From JAPKZH01 sp963715635 (lineage in GTDB: Bacteria > Acidobacteriota > Aminicenantia > Aminicenantales > UBA4085), in NCBI GenBank assembly GCA_963715635.1, contig OY970261.1, forward strand, positions 2,542,001 through 2,606,000: a stretch of DNA of 64,000 nt. The letters are read 5' to 3'. The notes beneath the pieces were generated by a model. It saw only the letters and a program-made list of their open reading frames with translations. It did no database searches and was not told the DNA's origin. Of this stretch, positions 56,693 to 64,000 are shown piece after piece. How positions within the stretch are numbered: the stretch's first letter is position 1; the number at the start of each line of letters is the position of its first letter. The position numbers and the translations under genes are program-made.

Positions 56693-57159
56693 GCCCGTAT
56701 ATCCGCCCGGGGAGTATCGCGATCGATGTCGGCGCCGGTATGGGTTATTTTTCCATACCCCTGGCTAAACTAGTCGGGCCGGAAGGTCATATGACGGCCA
56801 TCGACATTCAGGGCAAGATGCTCGCCGCCCTGGCCGCCCGGGCCCGCCGGCGGGGAGTCTCGGAAAGAATCAGCCTGCATCAGGCCAACCCGGATTCATT
56901 GGGCTCTCATCCCCAGGCGGACTTCATATTGGCTTTTTGGATGGTCCACGAGGTTCCCGATCAACGGGCGTTTCTGACGGAAATATTCAAATTATTGAAA
57001 CCCGAGGGGATCTTCCTGCTCGTGGAACCCAGAGCCCACGTGTCCGAGAAAGCATTCCGCCGGACCATCGAAACGGCCAGCGAAATCGGTTTCGCTATTA
57101 AAGATGAGCCGAGGATTCGCATCAGCCGGAGCGTCCTTTTAGCGCGCAATAGGGCCTAA
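56587..57159 (+). CDS. Class I SAM-dependent methyltransferase
   Basis: The 190-residue protein starts with the family's N-terminal segment (FDNPFRKLFHNPNALLGPYI) and has motif I DVGAGMGYFS, AIDIQ (motif II) and LKPEGIFLLVEP (motif IV/post I). It methylates an unknown small molecule or lipid. It overlaps the end of the truncated gene. The start has no strong ribosome site apart from AGGAGG about 30 bp upstream. Confidence 0.8.
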   Translation: MSNEPTKPQRVCPPWLCYTFDNPFRKLFHNPNALLGPYIRPGSIAIDVGAGMGYFSIPLAKLVGPEGHMTAIDIQGKMLAALAARARRRGVSERISLHQANPDSLGSHPQADFILAFWMVHEVPDQRAFLTEIFKLLKPEGIFLLVEPRAHVSEKAFRRTIETASEIGFAIKDEPRIRISRSVLLARNRA

Positions 57160-57228
57160 GGAAGCCGACTTTGAAAGATCACGCCCTCTTCCGGCGGCGA
57201 TGGCTCGTTGCGGCCACCCTCGTCGTTC

Positions 57229-57918
57229 TTACAAGTCCAGCCTCAAGCCGAGTCCCCAATAGCTTTCGGTGAAAAAGGAAAACTCCGACACCAAGGCCAG
57301 GCGCCGACTGAGATGCCAATTGAAGCCGAGCATCATGCTGAACAAGCCCTTTCCTTTGGCTTCGATCTCCTGGTCAAGGACAAGCGGCTGGAGCGTGCCG
57401 GACATTTTGCTGAATTTGAAGCCGAAATAGCCGGCAAACTGGAAAACCCGCAACCCGAAATCCAGACTGCCTTGGTACCTTGTCAGGCCGAATTTCTCAT
57501 AATCTTCATTTAGGGAGGATTGGAGACGGGCTGCCTGAAAATCCAAGCCGATGGCGCCCCGGACATTGATCGAGTGACCATCTTCCTCGGCGATGTCCAC
57601 CTCACCGGCTATCATCCACTTCAGCCCGCCGCCGAAATAGAGGTGGCTGCCGTCCCCGACATAAGAATTGGGAAAATTCGAAGAGCCGAGAAAACCGTAG
57701 AGAAAGATATAATCCGTTGCCTCAAATCCGACGGTCGCTTTGTAGATGTCCCGGCTGATCTCCTGTCTGACTCCGGCCAGGCTGAAATCCCTGGAGAGGT
57801 GCTCATAGGAGAGCTGCAGGGAAAAAGAGGATATGTCCGCTGCGGTTCCCACCTCCTGAGCGGGTGAAACCAGGGGAGCGATCAGCACAAAAATCGCAAG
57901 AAGGGAATATTTTTTCAT
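57229..57918 (-). CDS. Outer-membrane beta-barrel protein
   Basis: The 229-residue protein has a signal peptide (residues 1-20, ending SPA), alternating amphipathic strands throughout and a barrel-like C-terminus (ESYWGLGLRLDL). It does not match a named family I can recognise. The ATG at 57918 has GGAAGG upstream. Its last 25 bp are repeated exactly at 52522-52546. Confidence 0.75.
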   Translation of the reverse strand: MKKYSLLAIFVLIAPLVSPAQEVGTAADISSFSLQLSYEHLSRDFSLAGVRQEISRDIYKATVGFEATDYIFLYGFLGSSNFPNSYVGDGSHLYFGGGLKWMIAGEVDIAEEDGHSINVRGAIGLDFQAARLQSSLNEDYEKFGLTRYQGSLDFGLRVFQFAGYFGFKFSKMSGTLQPLVLDQEIEAKGKGLFSMMLGFNWHLSRRLALVSEFSFFTESYWGLGLRLDL

Positions 57919-58053
57919 GGCTACCTTCCGATCTGAACATGACAAACGTTCGGGTTCTTCTCAATAGCTAAGACGAAAAACCAGGCAAAAAGGTTTATGG
58001 ATGCCGAATCGTTTTTCTTTTATAATATCGATTTTGAACAAAGGACTAAGGCC

Positions 58054-59034
58054 ATGACACATGATCCATTTTTAAGACGGCTCGGCCTTTCGAATTTGAT
58101 GGTTTCTCCCATCGGCCTCGGTTGCTGGCAGTTCAGCCAGGGACGAGGCCTCGGCGGCGGATATTGGTCGGTCCTTTCCGACGAAGAAATCCGGGATATC
58201 GTCCGGGCTTCGCTCCAAGGCGGAATCAACTGGTTTGACACAGCCGAATCCTACGGGGGAGGTCGGTCGGAGCAGCTCCTGGCCCGCGCCTTGAAAGACC
58301 TGGGAAAAACGTCCGAGGACATCCTTATCGCCACAAAATGGATGCCGTTTTTCAGGACGGCCCGATCGATCCTGAAAACGATCAGCCGGAGAACGGACAA
58401 TCTGGCCGGGTTTCGCATCGACCTTTATCAAATCCACCATCCCTTCTCCCTATCCTCAACGAAAGCACAAATGAAAGCCATGGCCCGTCTCGCGGAAGAG
58501 CACAAAATCCGCTTCATCGGGGTGAGTAATTTTTCTGCAAAAAAAATGCGCAGGGCCCAAACCATGCTGGCCGGTCTCGGCCTCCGGCTCGTCTCCAATC
58601 AAGTCCGCTACAATCTGCTTGACCGGAAGATTGAGACAAACGGCATCCTAGATACCGCCAAGGAACTCGGCATGGCTATCATTGCCTATTCGCCCTTGGC
58701 CCAGGGATTGCTCACCGGAAAATTTCATGAAGATCCAGGCCTGGTCCACCGCACGCCGGGCTATAGGAAATATATGGGCGGCTTTAAACAAAAAGGGCTC
58801 GATAAAAGCCGTCCCGTGATCCAGGCGCTCAAAGAACTGGCCGAGAAATACAAAGTCACCCCCGCCCAAATCGCGTTGAACTGGCTGATCCATTTCCACG
58901 GAGAGACCGTGGTGGCCATTCCCGGGGCGACCAAAGTGCGCCAAGCTCAAGAGAACACCGGAGCCCTGACGTTCGAGCTGAGCCGAGACGAGCTCCTTTC
59001 GCTTGACCGGGTTTCGTCCGTCTTTAAGAAATAG
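58054..59034 (+). CDS. Aldo/keto reductase, cytoplasmic
   Basis: The 326-residue protein has the AKR barrel and catalytic tetrad Asp62, Tyr67, Lys95 and His128 (FDTAESYGGG, IATKWMP, YQIHHPF), with NADP-binding residues near AIPGATK. It reduces aldehydes or ketones, perhaps sugar intermediates. The ATG at 58054 has AAGGA at proper spacing, and a TATAAT at 58021-58026 lies upstream; the earlier in-frame ATG at 57997 has neither. It is convergent with the M50 gene. Confidence 0.9.
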   Translation: MTHDPFLRRLGLSNLMVSPIGLGCWQFSQGRGLGGGYWSVLSDEEIRDIVRASLQGGINWFDTAESYGGGRSEQLLARALKDLGKTSEDILIATKWMPFFRTARSILKTISRRTDNLAGFRIDLYQIHHPFSLSSTKAQMKAMARLAEEHKIRFIGVSNFSAKKMRRAQTMLAGLGLRLVSNQVRYNLLDRKIETNGILDTAKELGMAIIAYSPLAQGLLTGKFHEDPGLVHRTPGYRKYMGGFKQKGLDKSRPVIQALKELAEKYKVTPAQIALNWLIHFHGETVVAIPGATKVRQAQENTGALTFELSRDELLSLDRVSSVFKK

Positions 59035-59070
59035 CGGAGGATTACCTCCGGCAGGAAGAAATAGAGGTCA

Positions 59071-60189
59071 TCAGGTTTTCCGGATCAGGCCGGGGCTTAA
59101 GGAGATAAATAAAAAAGCCTCATTAATGTCTTGGGCCGTAATCAACCCTGCCAGCTGGCCGCCCTTGGTCACGGGAATAGACCGCAACCGGCTCTTGCCC
59201 ATCTTCTGCTGGACATCAAAGAGCGCCTCTCCGGGATCGGCGATCGGAAAATCTATCCGCATCGCCTCCCGGACCGTTGTCTCAGGGCCATGTTTCTTGA
59301 GCGCCGTGACCAAGTCCGTTTCCGTCAAGAAGCCGATGAGCTTGCCATCCTCAAGGACGGGAAAATCCGTCTGAAAGCCATGGAGAATGAGGTTGACGGC
59401 TTGGGCCAAAGACGCCTCGGGCGTGAGCGTCTGCAATGTCTGCGCCATGGCCTGACTCGCCCGCAGCTCCCCCAATACGTTCTTGACCTCGACCCTCCGG
59501 CCTTCCTGCCCAGCGCCCAAGTAGATGAACATCGCGATGATGACCAGCATCCAATTGCCGCTCAACACTCCAAAGAGCCCCAAAAACCAGGCCAGCCCCT
59601 GGCCTATATTGACGGCCCAAGATGTCGCTTTGGCATAGTCCATCCGCATCGCCAGGAAAGCGCGCAAAACGCGGCCGCCGTCCATGGGATAGGCCGGCAA
59701 CAGGTTGAAGACGCCCAGCAGCAGGTTGGAAAGGGCAAGGTACGACGGCAGTCCCTGCCAGCTGACCGAGCCGAGCACTTGGTTCAGCCGGCCGGGGGTC
59801 AGGCCGGCCCCGATGCCGAATAGGATGTCCAGGAGAAATAATAACAAGGCGATGACAAAATTGGAAAGGGGGCCTGCTAAAGACATCCTGAGTTCCTGCG
59901 CCGGCTTTTTGGGCATCTCCTCCATCTGGGACAACCCGCCGATCGGAAGCAGCGTGATATCGCGGACTTTGACGCCGTAATGCATGGCCATCAGGCTGTG
60001 GGCCAGCTCATGAATTGTCACGCAGGCAAAAAGAAGCAGGATGACCACGACGCCGTATAAGGCGCCGGCCAGACCGGCCCGCATTTCTATCCCCCACCGG
60101 TAGGCGGCCCAGATGAGAATCAGCACAAACGTCAAATGAACCTTGATGTCTATGCCTTTGACTCTGAAGAGCTTGGTGGACCAACTCAT
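59071..60189 (-). CDS. M50-type site-2 protease family protein with paired CBS domains
   Basis: The 372-residue membrane protein has the HELAH zinc site (His60, Glu61, His64), several membrane segments, the LLPAYPMDGGR motif near residue 165, and a C-terminal pair of CBS domains (about 240-365). Members cleave membrane-bound regulators within the membrane; CBS domains bind adenine nucleotides. The ATG at 60189 has GGGAGGG upstream. Confidence 0.9.
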   Translation of the reverse strand: MSWSTKLFRVKGIDIKVHLTFVLILIWAAYRWGIEMRAGLAGALYGVVVILLLFACVTIHELAHSLMAMHYGVKVRDITLLPIGGLSQMEEMPKKPAQELRMSLAGPLSNFVIALLLFLLDILFGIGAGLTPGRLNQVLGSVSWQGLPSYLALSNLLLGVFNLLPAYPMDGGRVLRAFLAMRMDYAKATSWAVNIGQGLAWFLGLFGVLSGNWMLVIIAMFIYLGAGQEGRRVEVKNVLGELRASQAMAQTLQTLTPEASLAQAVNLILHGFQTDFPVLEDGKLIGFLTETDLVTALKKHGPETTVREAMRIDFPIADPGEALFDVQQKMGKSRLRSIPVTKGGQLAGLITAQDINEAFLFISLSPGLIRKT

Positions 60190-60279
60190 GGCAGTCCCTC
60201 CCCACATAAATTCTTCTTACGATTTAAGAGATCGTTTCTCAAAGCCGTTTTGTCAAGAGACGAAGTCCAAAGAGATTAT

Positions 60280-61728
60280 CTAAACGGCCTCATTGATCAT
60301 CTGGATCTCTTTGAACCTGCAGAAATAGCCCATTTCCTTGGCGATATTTCCGTAGCAGGTTAGCCGATGGAGCCCGCTCGTCCAGTTTTTCCAAAGCCTG
60401 TCCGCATCGCCGTCCAGCTTGACGGTGATTTTCGTTCGGCAGCCCCTGTCATCCGAGAGGGCGACTGGAGTTTCGATGATCGCACCCGTAAAATAGCGCA
60501 ATTGGTCGGTACCGATCAAAACGGATTGAGTGACTTTTTCTCCGATGCGCATCTTGACCTGGGGGACGACCCCTTCCTGTCTCTCCATGACTGTGCGCAG
60601 CTTATAGGAGGCAGCCGGCCCCTTCGGGCCGTCCATTCTCGGCGTCCCCATGCAATGGGCGAGAATGATACTGTTTTTGGATTCGTCCATGGTCGGGTCG
60701 CTGACGAACCCCGGCCTTCCGGCCAGCCCCTGGAACAAGATATGAGTCATGGCGCAGCGCAAATCCGATTCGCAGATGCCCCCCCATCCCAGGTTGTTGA
60801 GCCTGGCGAATCCGAGGCAGGGATAGGCCGGAAGCTTGATGGTCTTGTCCCACATGCTCCCGTAACAGTCCACGGTCATGACGGTCGCATCTTCCGCATC
60901 CAGCATTTTTTCAAAGGCCAGCGCCAGCTTCGAGGACCTGAAGATATCGTCCTTGGGAGGCTCGACAACCTTCTCCGCCTGTTGAATCCAGCGTTCGGTC
61001 TCGTCCTTTGCTTCCTTGTCGCTGATGCTGTTATACACATCGACCATCTGGGCCAGGCTCACCGGCTTGATCTCTGTTCCGAATTTCTGTCTCACTTTTT
61101 CGGCATAATCGGCGAAGTTGTTCGTCGTGAGGTTCAGGACCTTGGCTTCCCGGAAATGATGGATGGCCCGGAAAGGCCGGATGGCCACGGCCAGCTGTTT
61201 TAAATCGCTGCTCAGAATGCATTCCATCCTGGCGCCCAGCGGCTGCTTGCGCAGGTCGCCGAACTCGGTCCATTCATGCCCAGAATAGGGAACGGCCAAA
61301 ACCATGGTCGGCTTCGCCGCTCGGAGGATTTCCTGGAGAACAGACCAGATTTCAATATTGAGATGAATGACCAGAATGCCATCCACGCCAAGAAGCCTCT
61401 CCCCAAGGCCTCGGACTTGCTCCGGAGACGTGACCAGCTCGTCAACGGCGAACTCCACATCGGCCAGTTCGTCCTTCATTTGGGCGAAAGCGTTTTCATA
61501 AACGGCGATTTCCTTTTTGAGGTCTAGGTTTGGTTTAGGCCAAAGGCCTTGAGGGGACCCCATATAAAGCCTGGCCACCTTGACTTTCGAGCGTCGGCAG
61601 CCGGGACTGATCAACTTCGTTTTCCCGGGGGCCACTTCGAATGCCCGAAGGGTGGGCTGGAAAAAATAAAGAGCGCTTCCGGCCAAGGCCAGCTGGAGAA
61701 AATCCCTCCGTTTGATGTCATGGTTCAT
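60280..61728 (-). CDS. Tat-exported sugar-isomerase-like protein
   Basis: The 482-residue protein begins MNHDIKRRDFLQLALAGSAL, a twin-arginine signal. The rest resembles the L-fucose/L-arabinose isomerase fold: an N-terminal substrate-binding part (about 60-250) and a C-terminal part with CESDLRCAMTH, FVSDPTMDE, ILAHCMGT and GLHRLTCYGN, where the Glu, Asp and His would be metal ligands. An exported isomerase-like protein is unusual. The ATG at 61728 has GGAGGT upstream. It lies 117 bp after the Tat-exported aldo/keto reductase gene on the same strand. Confidence 0.68.
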   Translation of the reverse strand: MNHDIKRRDFLQLALAGSALYFFQPTLRAFEVAPGKTKLISPGCRRSKVKVARLYMGSPQGLWPKPNLDLKKEIAVYENAFAQMKDELADVEFAVDELVTSPEQVRGLGERLLGVDGILVIHLNIEIWSVLQEILRAAKPTMVLAVPYSGHEWTEFGDLRKQPLGARMECILSSDLKQLAVAIRPFRAIHHFREAKVLNLTTNNFADYAEKVRQKFGTEIKPVSLAQMVDVYNSISDKEAKDETERWIQQAEKVVEPPKDDIFRSSKLALAFEKMLDAEDATVMTVDCYGSMWDKTIKLPAYPCLGFARLNNLGWGGICESDLRCAMTHILFQGLAGRPGFVSDPTMDESKNSIILAHCMGTPRMDGPKGPAASYKLRTVMERQEGVVPQVKMRIGEKVTQSVLIGTDQLRYFTGAIIETPVALSDDRGCRTKITVKLDGDADRLWKNWTSGLHRLTCYGNIAKEMGYFCRFKEIQMINEAV

Positions 61729-61845
61729 GTCGACCTCCAAAATTTTCGAAATCTAAAAAACGGCTCGGCGAAAAGCAAGCTGTCAGAAACGGGCGTTTCT
61801 TTATCCTCGTTCTCCTCCACGGCTAGATTGACTTTTATCCAGGCC

Positions 61846-62838
61846 TCAAGCCAGCCCGCCGTCCGTGTAGCCGGGCTGCATCCAGGGAAGGTTTTTATGC
61901 TCGAAGAAGGGGTTGAGGTCGGCCCTAATTTTCTTCATCTCTTCGCCAGACATGGCCTTGAAATTCTTCAGGATCTCGATATTTTTCTTGACGACGTCCA
62001 CGCTGTCTGTTCCGATGACAGCGGCGTGGACAAGAGGCAGGCTCAAGGCGTAGCGGATGAGCTGCTCAGGAGTCACGCTTTTGACAGTCTCTCTCGGCCG
62101 GATGGCTTTGATGATCATGATGCCCATTTTTTTCCCGGCCGCGGCGGGGATGGCGTCCTGCTCCATGTCCCCTTTGCGCTCGGCATAGTGGTTCAGGGCG
62201 ATGAGCATCGTGTCGAAATCATACCGGCTGACCATGGCCTTCATGACTTCGGCCGACATATGCCCGGAGAATCCGATGAATCGAGTGGTTTTTTCGTCGC
62301 GCGCTTTGAGCAGGACTTTCAGGACGCCGTCCTTCGCGCCGATCCTCTCCACTTCGTCCAAGGTCGAGATGTTGTGGATCTTGAGGAGGTCGAGCTTATC
62401 GGTCTGCAGCCGTTTCAGGCTTTCTTCAAGGTGGCGCAGGCCTTCGTCATAGGTCCGCTTCTGGATTTTTGTTGACAGGATGACTTCTTTCCTCCTGGTT
62501 TTCAAGACCAGTCCGAGCCGTTCTTCGCTCACGACCCTATCGGTGCCGTAATCATGCGCGGTATCCCAGTAATAAAATCCATGGTCGAGGGCGTATGTCA
62601 AAATCTCAACGCTTTTTGCCGGATCCTGGACCGCGCAGAATCGGCTGCCGCAGCCGATGCCGATGCGCGGGACGACAATGCCTGTCTTTCCCAAGGTGAC
62701 TGTCGGAAGCCCCTTGGCATCATGGATGGTTTTTTCCGCGGACAACAACTCACAGGAGGAGCCAAGCGCCCCGAGCGCAACCGTGGAGGCCGCGCACGTC
62801 TTCAGAAAATCGCGCCGATTCATGCCTTTGTTTTTCAT
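61846..62838 (-). CDS. Aldo/keto reductase with a Tat signal
   Basis: The 330-residue protein has a twin-arginine signal (MNRRDFLKTCA) and possible lipobox (GSSC), then an AKR barrel with Asp92, Tyr97, Lys124 and His155 (YWDTAHDYG, LSTKIQ, LLKIHNI). It would act in the periplasm on sugars or their oxidised forms. The ATG at 62838 has GGGGAG upstream. The LamG-like gene stops only 10 bp before it, so they form an operon. Confidence 0.87.
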   Translation of the reverse strand: MKNKGMNRRDFLKTCAASTVALGALGSSCELLSAEKTIHDAKGLPTVTLGKTGIVVPRIGIGCGSRFCAVQDPAKSVEILTYALDHGFYYWDTAHDYGTDRVVSEERLGLVLKTRRKEVILSTKIQKRTYDEGLRHLEESLKRLQTDKLDLLKIHNISTLDEVERIGAKDGVLKVLLKARDEKTTRFIGFSGHMSAEVMKAMVSRYDFDTMLIALNHYAERKGDMEQDAIPAAAGKKMGIMIIKAIRPRETVKSVTPEQLIRYALSLPLVHAAVIGTDSVDVVKKNIEILKNFKAMSGEEMKKIRADLNPFFEHKNLPWMQPGYTDGGLA

Positions 62839-62848
62839 AGAACTCCCC

Positions 62849-63622
62849 TCATTTCTTGAAAGTGCTTCCCCAAAGCTTGATCTCCGAAAAACTCCCCGTA
62901 TCATCAAACGACCCGACGCCCACAAGCCCATGGCCAAGAGTTTTATCTGCCGCCGTCAGAATGGGCGTGGCGAGATCATCCAGGTAGGCCTTGATCTCAC
63001 CCGTCGCGGCATCATGGGTCACCTTGAAATCGTGGAATTTGAGGTCTGTCAGGCGATAAACGGACCTTCCTGGCGGTTCGCGATTGATTTTCACCCGGTC
63101 CTTGCCGTTGACAATGGCGATGACATTGTGCGCCTCGTCGCTCGACGCGCTGAAATGGACATAATAGAAATGGGTTGCATCCTGAAAATGAAAGAAAATA
63201 CACATGTCCCGCTTATCGACAGAAGGATCGGTATTGCATCTGGTCCTGCCGGTGAAAACAAAGCTCGTGACATCGAAATTTTTGAGGAGCGACCAGGCGG
63301 TCGGAGCACGGACCTTGCCCTGCTCGCCGGAAGCTGTGAGCCGATAGACGAACGAGCCTTCCTCCTTAGCCAACTGCCAGTGCTCGGGATGATTGGGCAT
63401 CCAGGCGCCCGCTTTTCCGTCCTTAAAATCATCGGCGATCAGCAAAGGAAGATTGGAGCCGCTTTCTTTCGTTTGAGATGCCGAGACCGGAATCTTGGGC
63501 AGATCAAGCCAGAAAAAAAAGGCAGCAAGGGCTATGGCCGAAAGTGCCGCGTTTGCTTTTCTTATAAATACTATTTCCCTTCCCCTTTTTAGAATCGCCA
63601 CGATCGACAAATGCCAAGACAT
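62849..63622 (-). CDS. Secreted concanavalin-like domain protein (DUF1080/3-keto-glycoside-hydrolase-like)
   Basis: A 257-residue protein at the longest start. An N-terminal membrane or signal segment (about residues 24-42) is followed by a jelly-roll domain (FVYRLTASGE, FFHFQDATHFYYVHF, VKINREPPG, LVGVGSFDDTG) similar to DUF1080-type proteins, some of which act on 3-keto sugars. The true start is uncertain; the ATG at 63622 has no clear ribosome site. It is the first gene of an operon with a Tat aldo/keto reductase and an isomerase-like protein. Confidence 0.68.
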   Translation of the reverse strand: MSWHLSIVAILKRGREIVFIRKANAALSAIALAAFFFWLDLPKIPVSASQTKESGSNLPLLIADDFKDGKAGAWMPNHPEHWQLAKEEGSFVYRLTASGEQGKVRAPTAWSLLKNFDVTSFVFTGRTRCNTDPSVDKRDMCIFFHFQDATHFYYVHFSASSDEAHNVIAIVNGKDRVKINREPPGRSVYRLTDLKFHDFKVTHDAATGEIKAYLDDLATPILTAADKTLGHGLVGVGSFDDTGSFSEIKLWGSTFKK

Positions 63623-63673
63623 CTACTCTCGCTTATATCACAGGAAAAAAGGACGGTCAATTCCCGGGCGTTC

Positions 63674-63703
63674 TTGCAAAAACTCATCCTTTAATGTTTT
63701 AAT
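63674..63703 (+). promoter_or_regulatory. Possible promoter of the APC permease gene
   Basis: TTGCAA (63674-63679), 18-bp spacer, TTTAAT (63698-63703), 35 bp before the ATG. Confidence 0.4.
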
Positions 63704-63737
63704 ACCACTCATCTTGAAACTTCGCGAAGGAGAGGAC

Positions 63738-64000
63738 ATGGCATCAGAGACAAAGCCTACCCACGGCCTGGAGAGAAGGCTTGGATTGTTTCCCCTCACC
63801 AACATTGTCGTCGCCAACATGATCGGCGCCGGGATTTTTACGATGTCCGGACTCCTGATGAAAGACCTGGGCAATCCTCTGGTCATGTTGGGCCTGTGGA
63901 TCTTGGGTGGGGCCATCGCCCTGTGCGGCGCGCTCAGCTATGGCGAGCTCGGCGCCGCCATCCCTCATGCCGGCGGCGAATACATTTTTCTCTCGAAACT
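63738..64000 (+). CDS. APC-family amino acid permease, N-terminal part (runs off window end)
   Basis: The first 87 residues are visible. After a short charged N-terminus comes LTNIVVANMIGAGIF, the conserved first-membrane-segment motif of the amino acid-polyamine-organocation superfamily, then a second segment with SYGELGAAIPHAGGEY, also diagnostic. AAGGAGAGG precedes the ATG. Substrate cannot be told. It diverges from the DUF1080-like operon. Confidence 0.85.
   Translation, partial: MASETKPTHGLERRLGLFPLTNIVVANMIGAGIFTMSGLLMKDLGNPLVMLGLWILGGAIALCGALSYGELGAAIPHAGGEYIFLSK

Overview
The window looks like a moderately GC-rich chromosome segment from a Gram-negative saccharolytic anaerobe of the Acidobacteriota/Aminicenantes type. 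This assignment is inference. It rests on the GWxTD-domain protein, sulfatase-like/TPR fusions, an Oar-type TonB receptor with an N-terminal carboxypeptidase-regulatory domain, a YaiO-type outer-membrane protein, repeated uroporphyrinogen-decarboxylase-family (URO-D) genes beside glycosidases, and an archaeal-type stand-alone GMP synthetase subunit. Promoters are sigma70-like (TTGACA and TATAAT/TAAAAT variants) and Shine-Dalgarno sites are common.

Layout. 1-6.8 kb: partial exported protein, tRNA-Glu, HAD phosphatase, universal stress protein, L-fucose-isomerase-family protein, GuaA synthetase subunit behind a possibly structured leader, and MurJ. 6.9-16.4 kb: sugar catabolism, with a GH38 mannosidase and an orphan sugar-binding lipoprotein diverging from an MFS permease, NagB, a GH27 alpha-galactosidase and a URO-D-family protein, with tandem hairpin repeats and a long inverted repeat between genes. 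16.5-18 kb: an insertion sequence with doubled terminal repeats. 18-23 kb: a band-7 protein, a TPR lipoprotein-like secreted protein and a TonB receptor. 23-30 kb: two divergent sulfatase-like/TPR proteins and a GWxTD protein. 30-34.7 kb: a fucose-type operon (URO-D protein, GH29 fucosidase, exported rhamnose-mutarotase-family protein, sodium/solute symporter). 34.8-42 kb: a secreted esterase/peptidase, an Asp-box beta-propeller, a third URO-D protein and a Tat/lipoprotein phosphoesterase. 42-46.8 kb: a tightly coupled operon (response regulator, HEAT protein, processive GT2, TPR/YaiO barrel) that looks like a polysaccharide synthesis and export system. 46.9-52.5 kb: a PadR regulator, then a GH29-GH38 pair. 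52.5-58 kb: an accessory stretch of small DUF genes with decayed fragments. 58-64 kb: two aldo/keto reductases, an M50/CBS protease, a Tat-exported isomerase-like protein, a LamG-like secreted protein and the start of an APC permease.

How it fits together: most of the window encodes capture and breakdown of mannose-, galactose-, fucose- and glucosamine-containing glycans. Secreted GH27, GH29 and GH38 enzymes release sugars. TonB, MFS and SSS proteins move them. Mutarotase, isomerase-like and NagB proteins feed them into central metabolism.

Four genes (TonB receptor, first sulfatase-like gene, GT2, DUF1579-like) are each broken by a single extra base while their flanking gene junctions stay intact. 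Residual assembly indels are more likely than true decay. The most interesting candidates for a little-described system are the response regulator-HEAT-GT2-YaiO operon, the recurrent URO-D/glycosidase association, and the non-formylglycine sulfatase/TPR pair.
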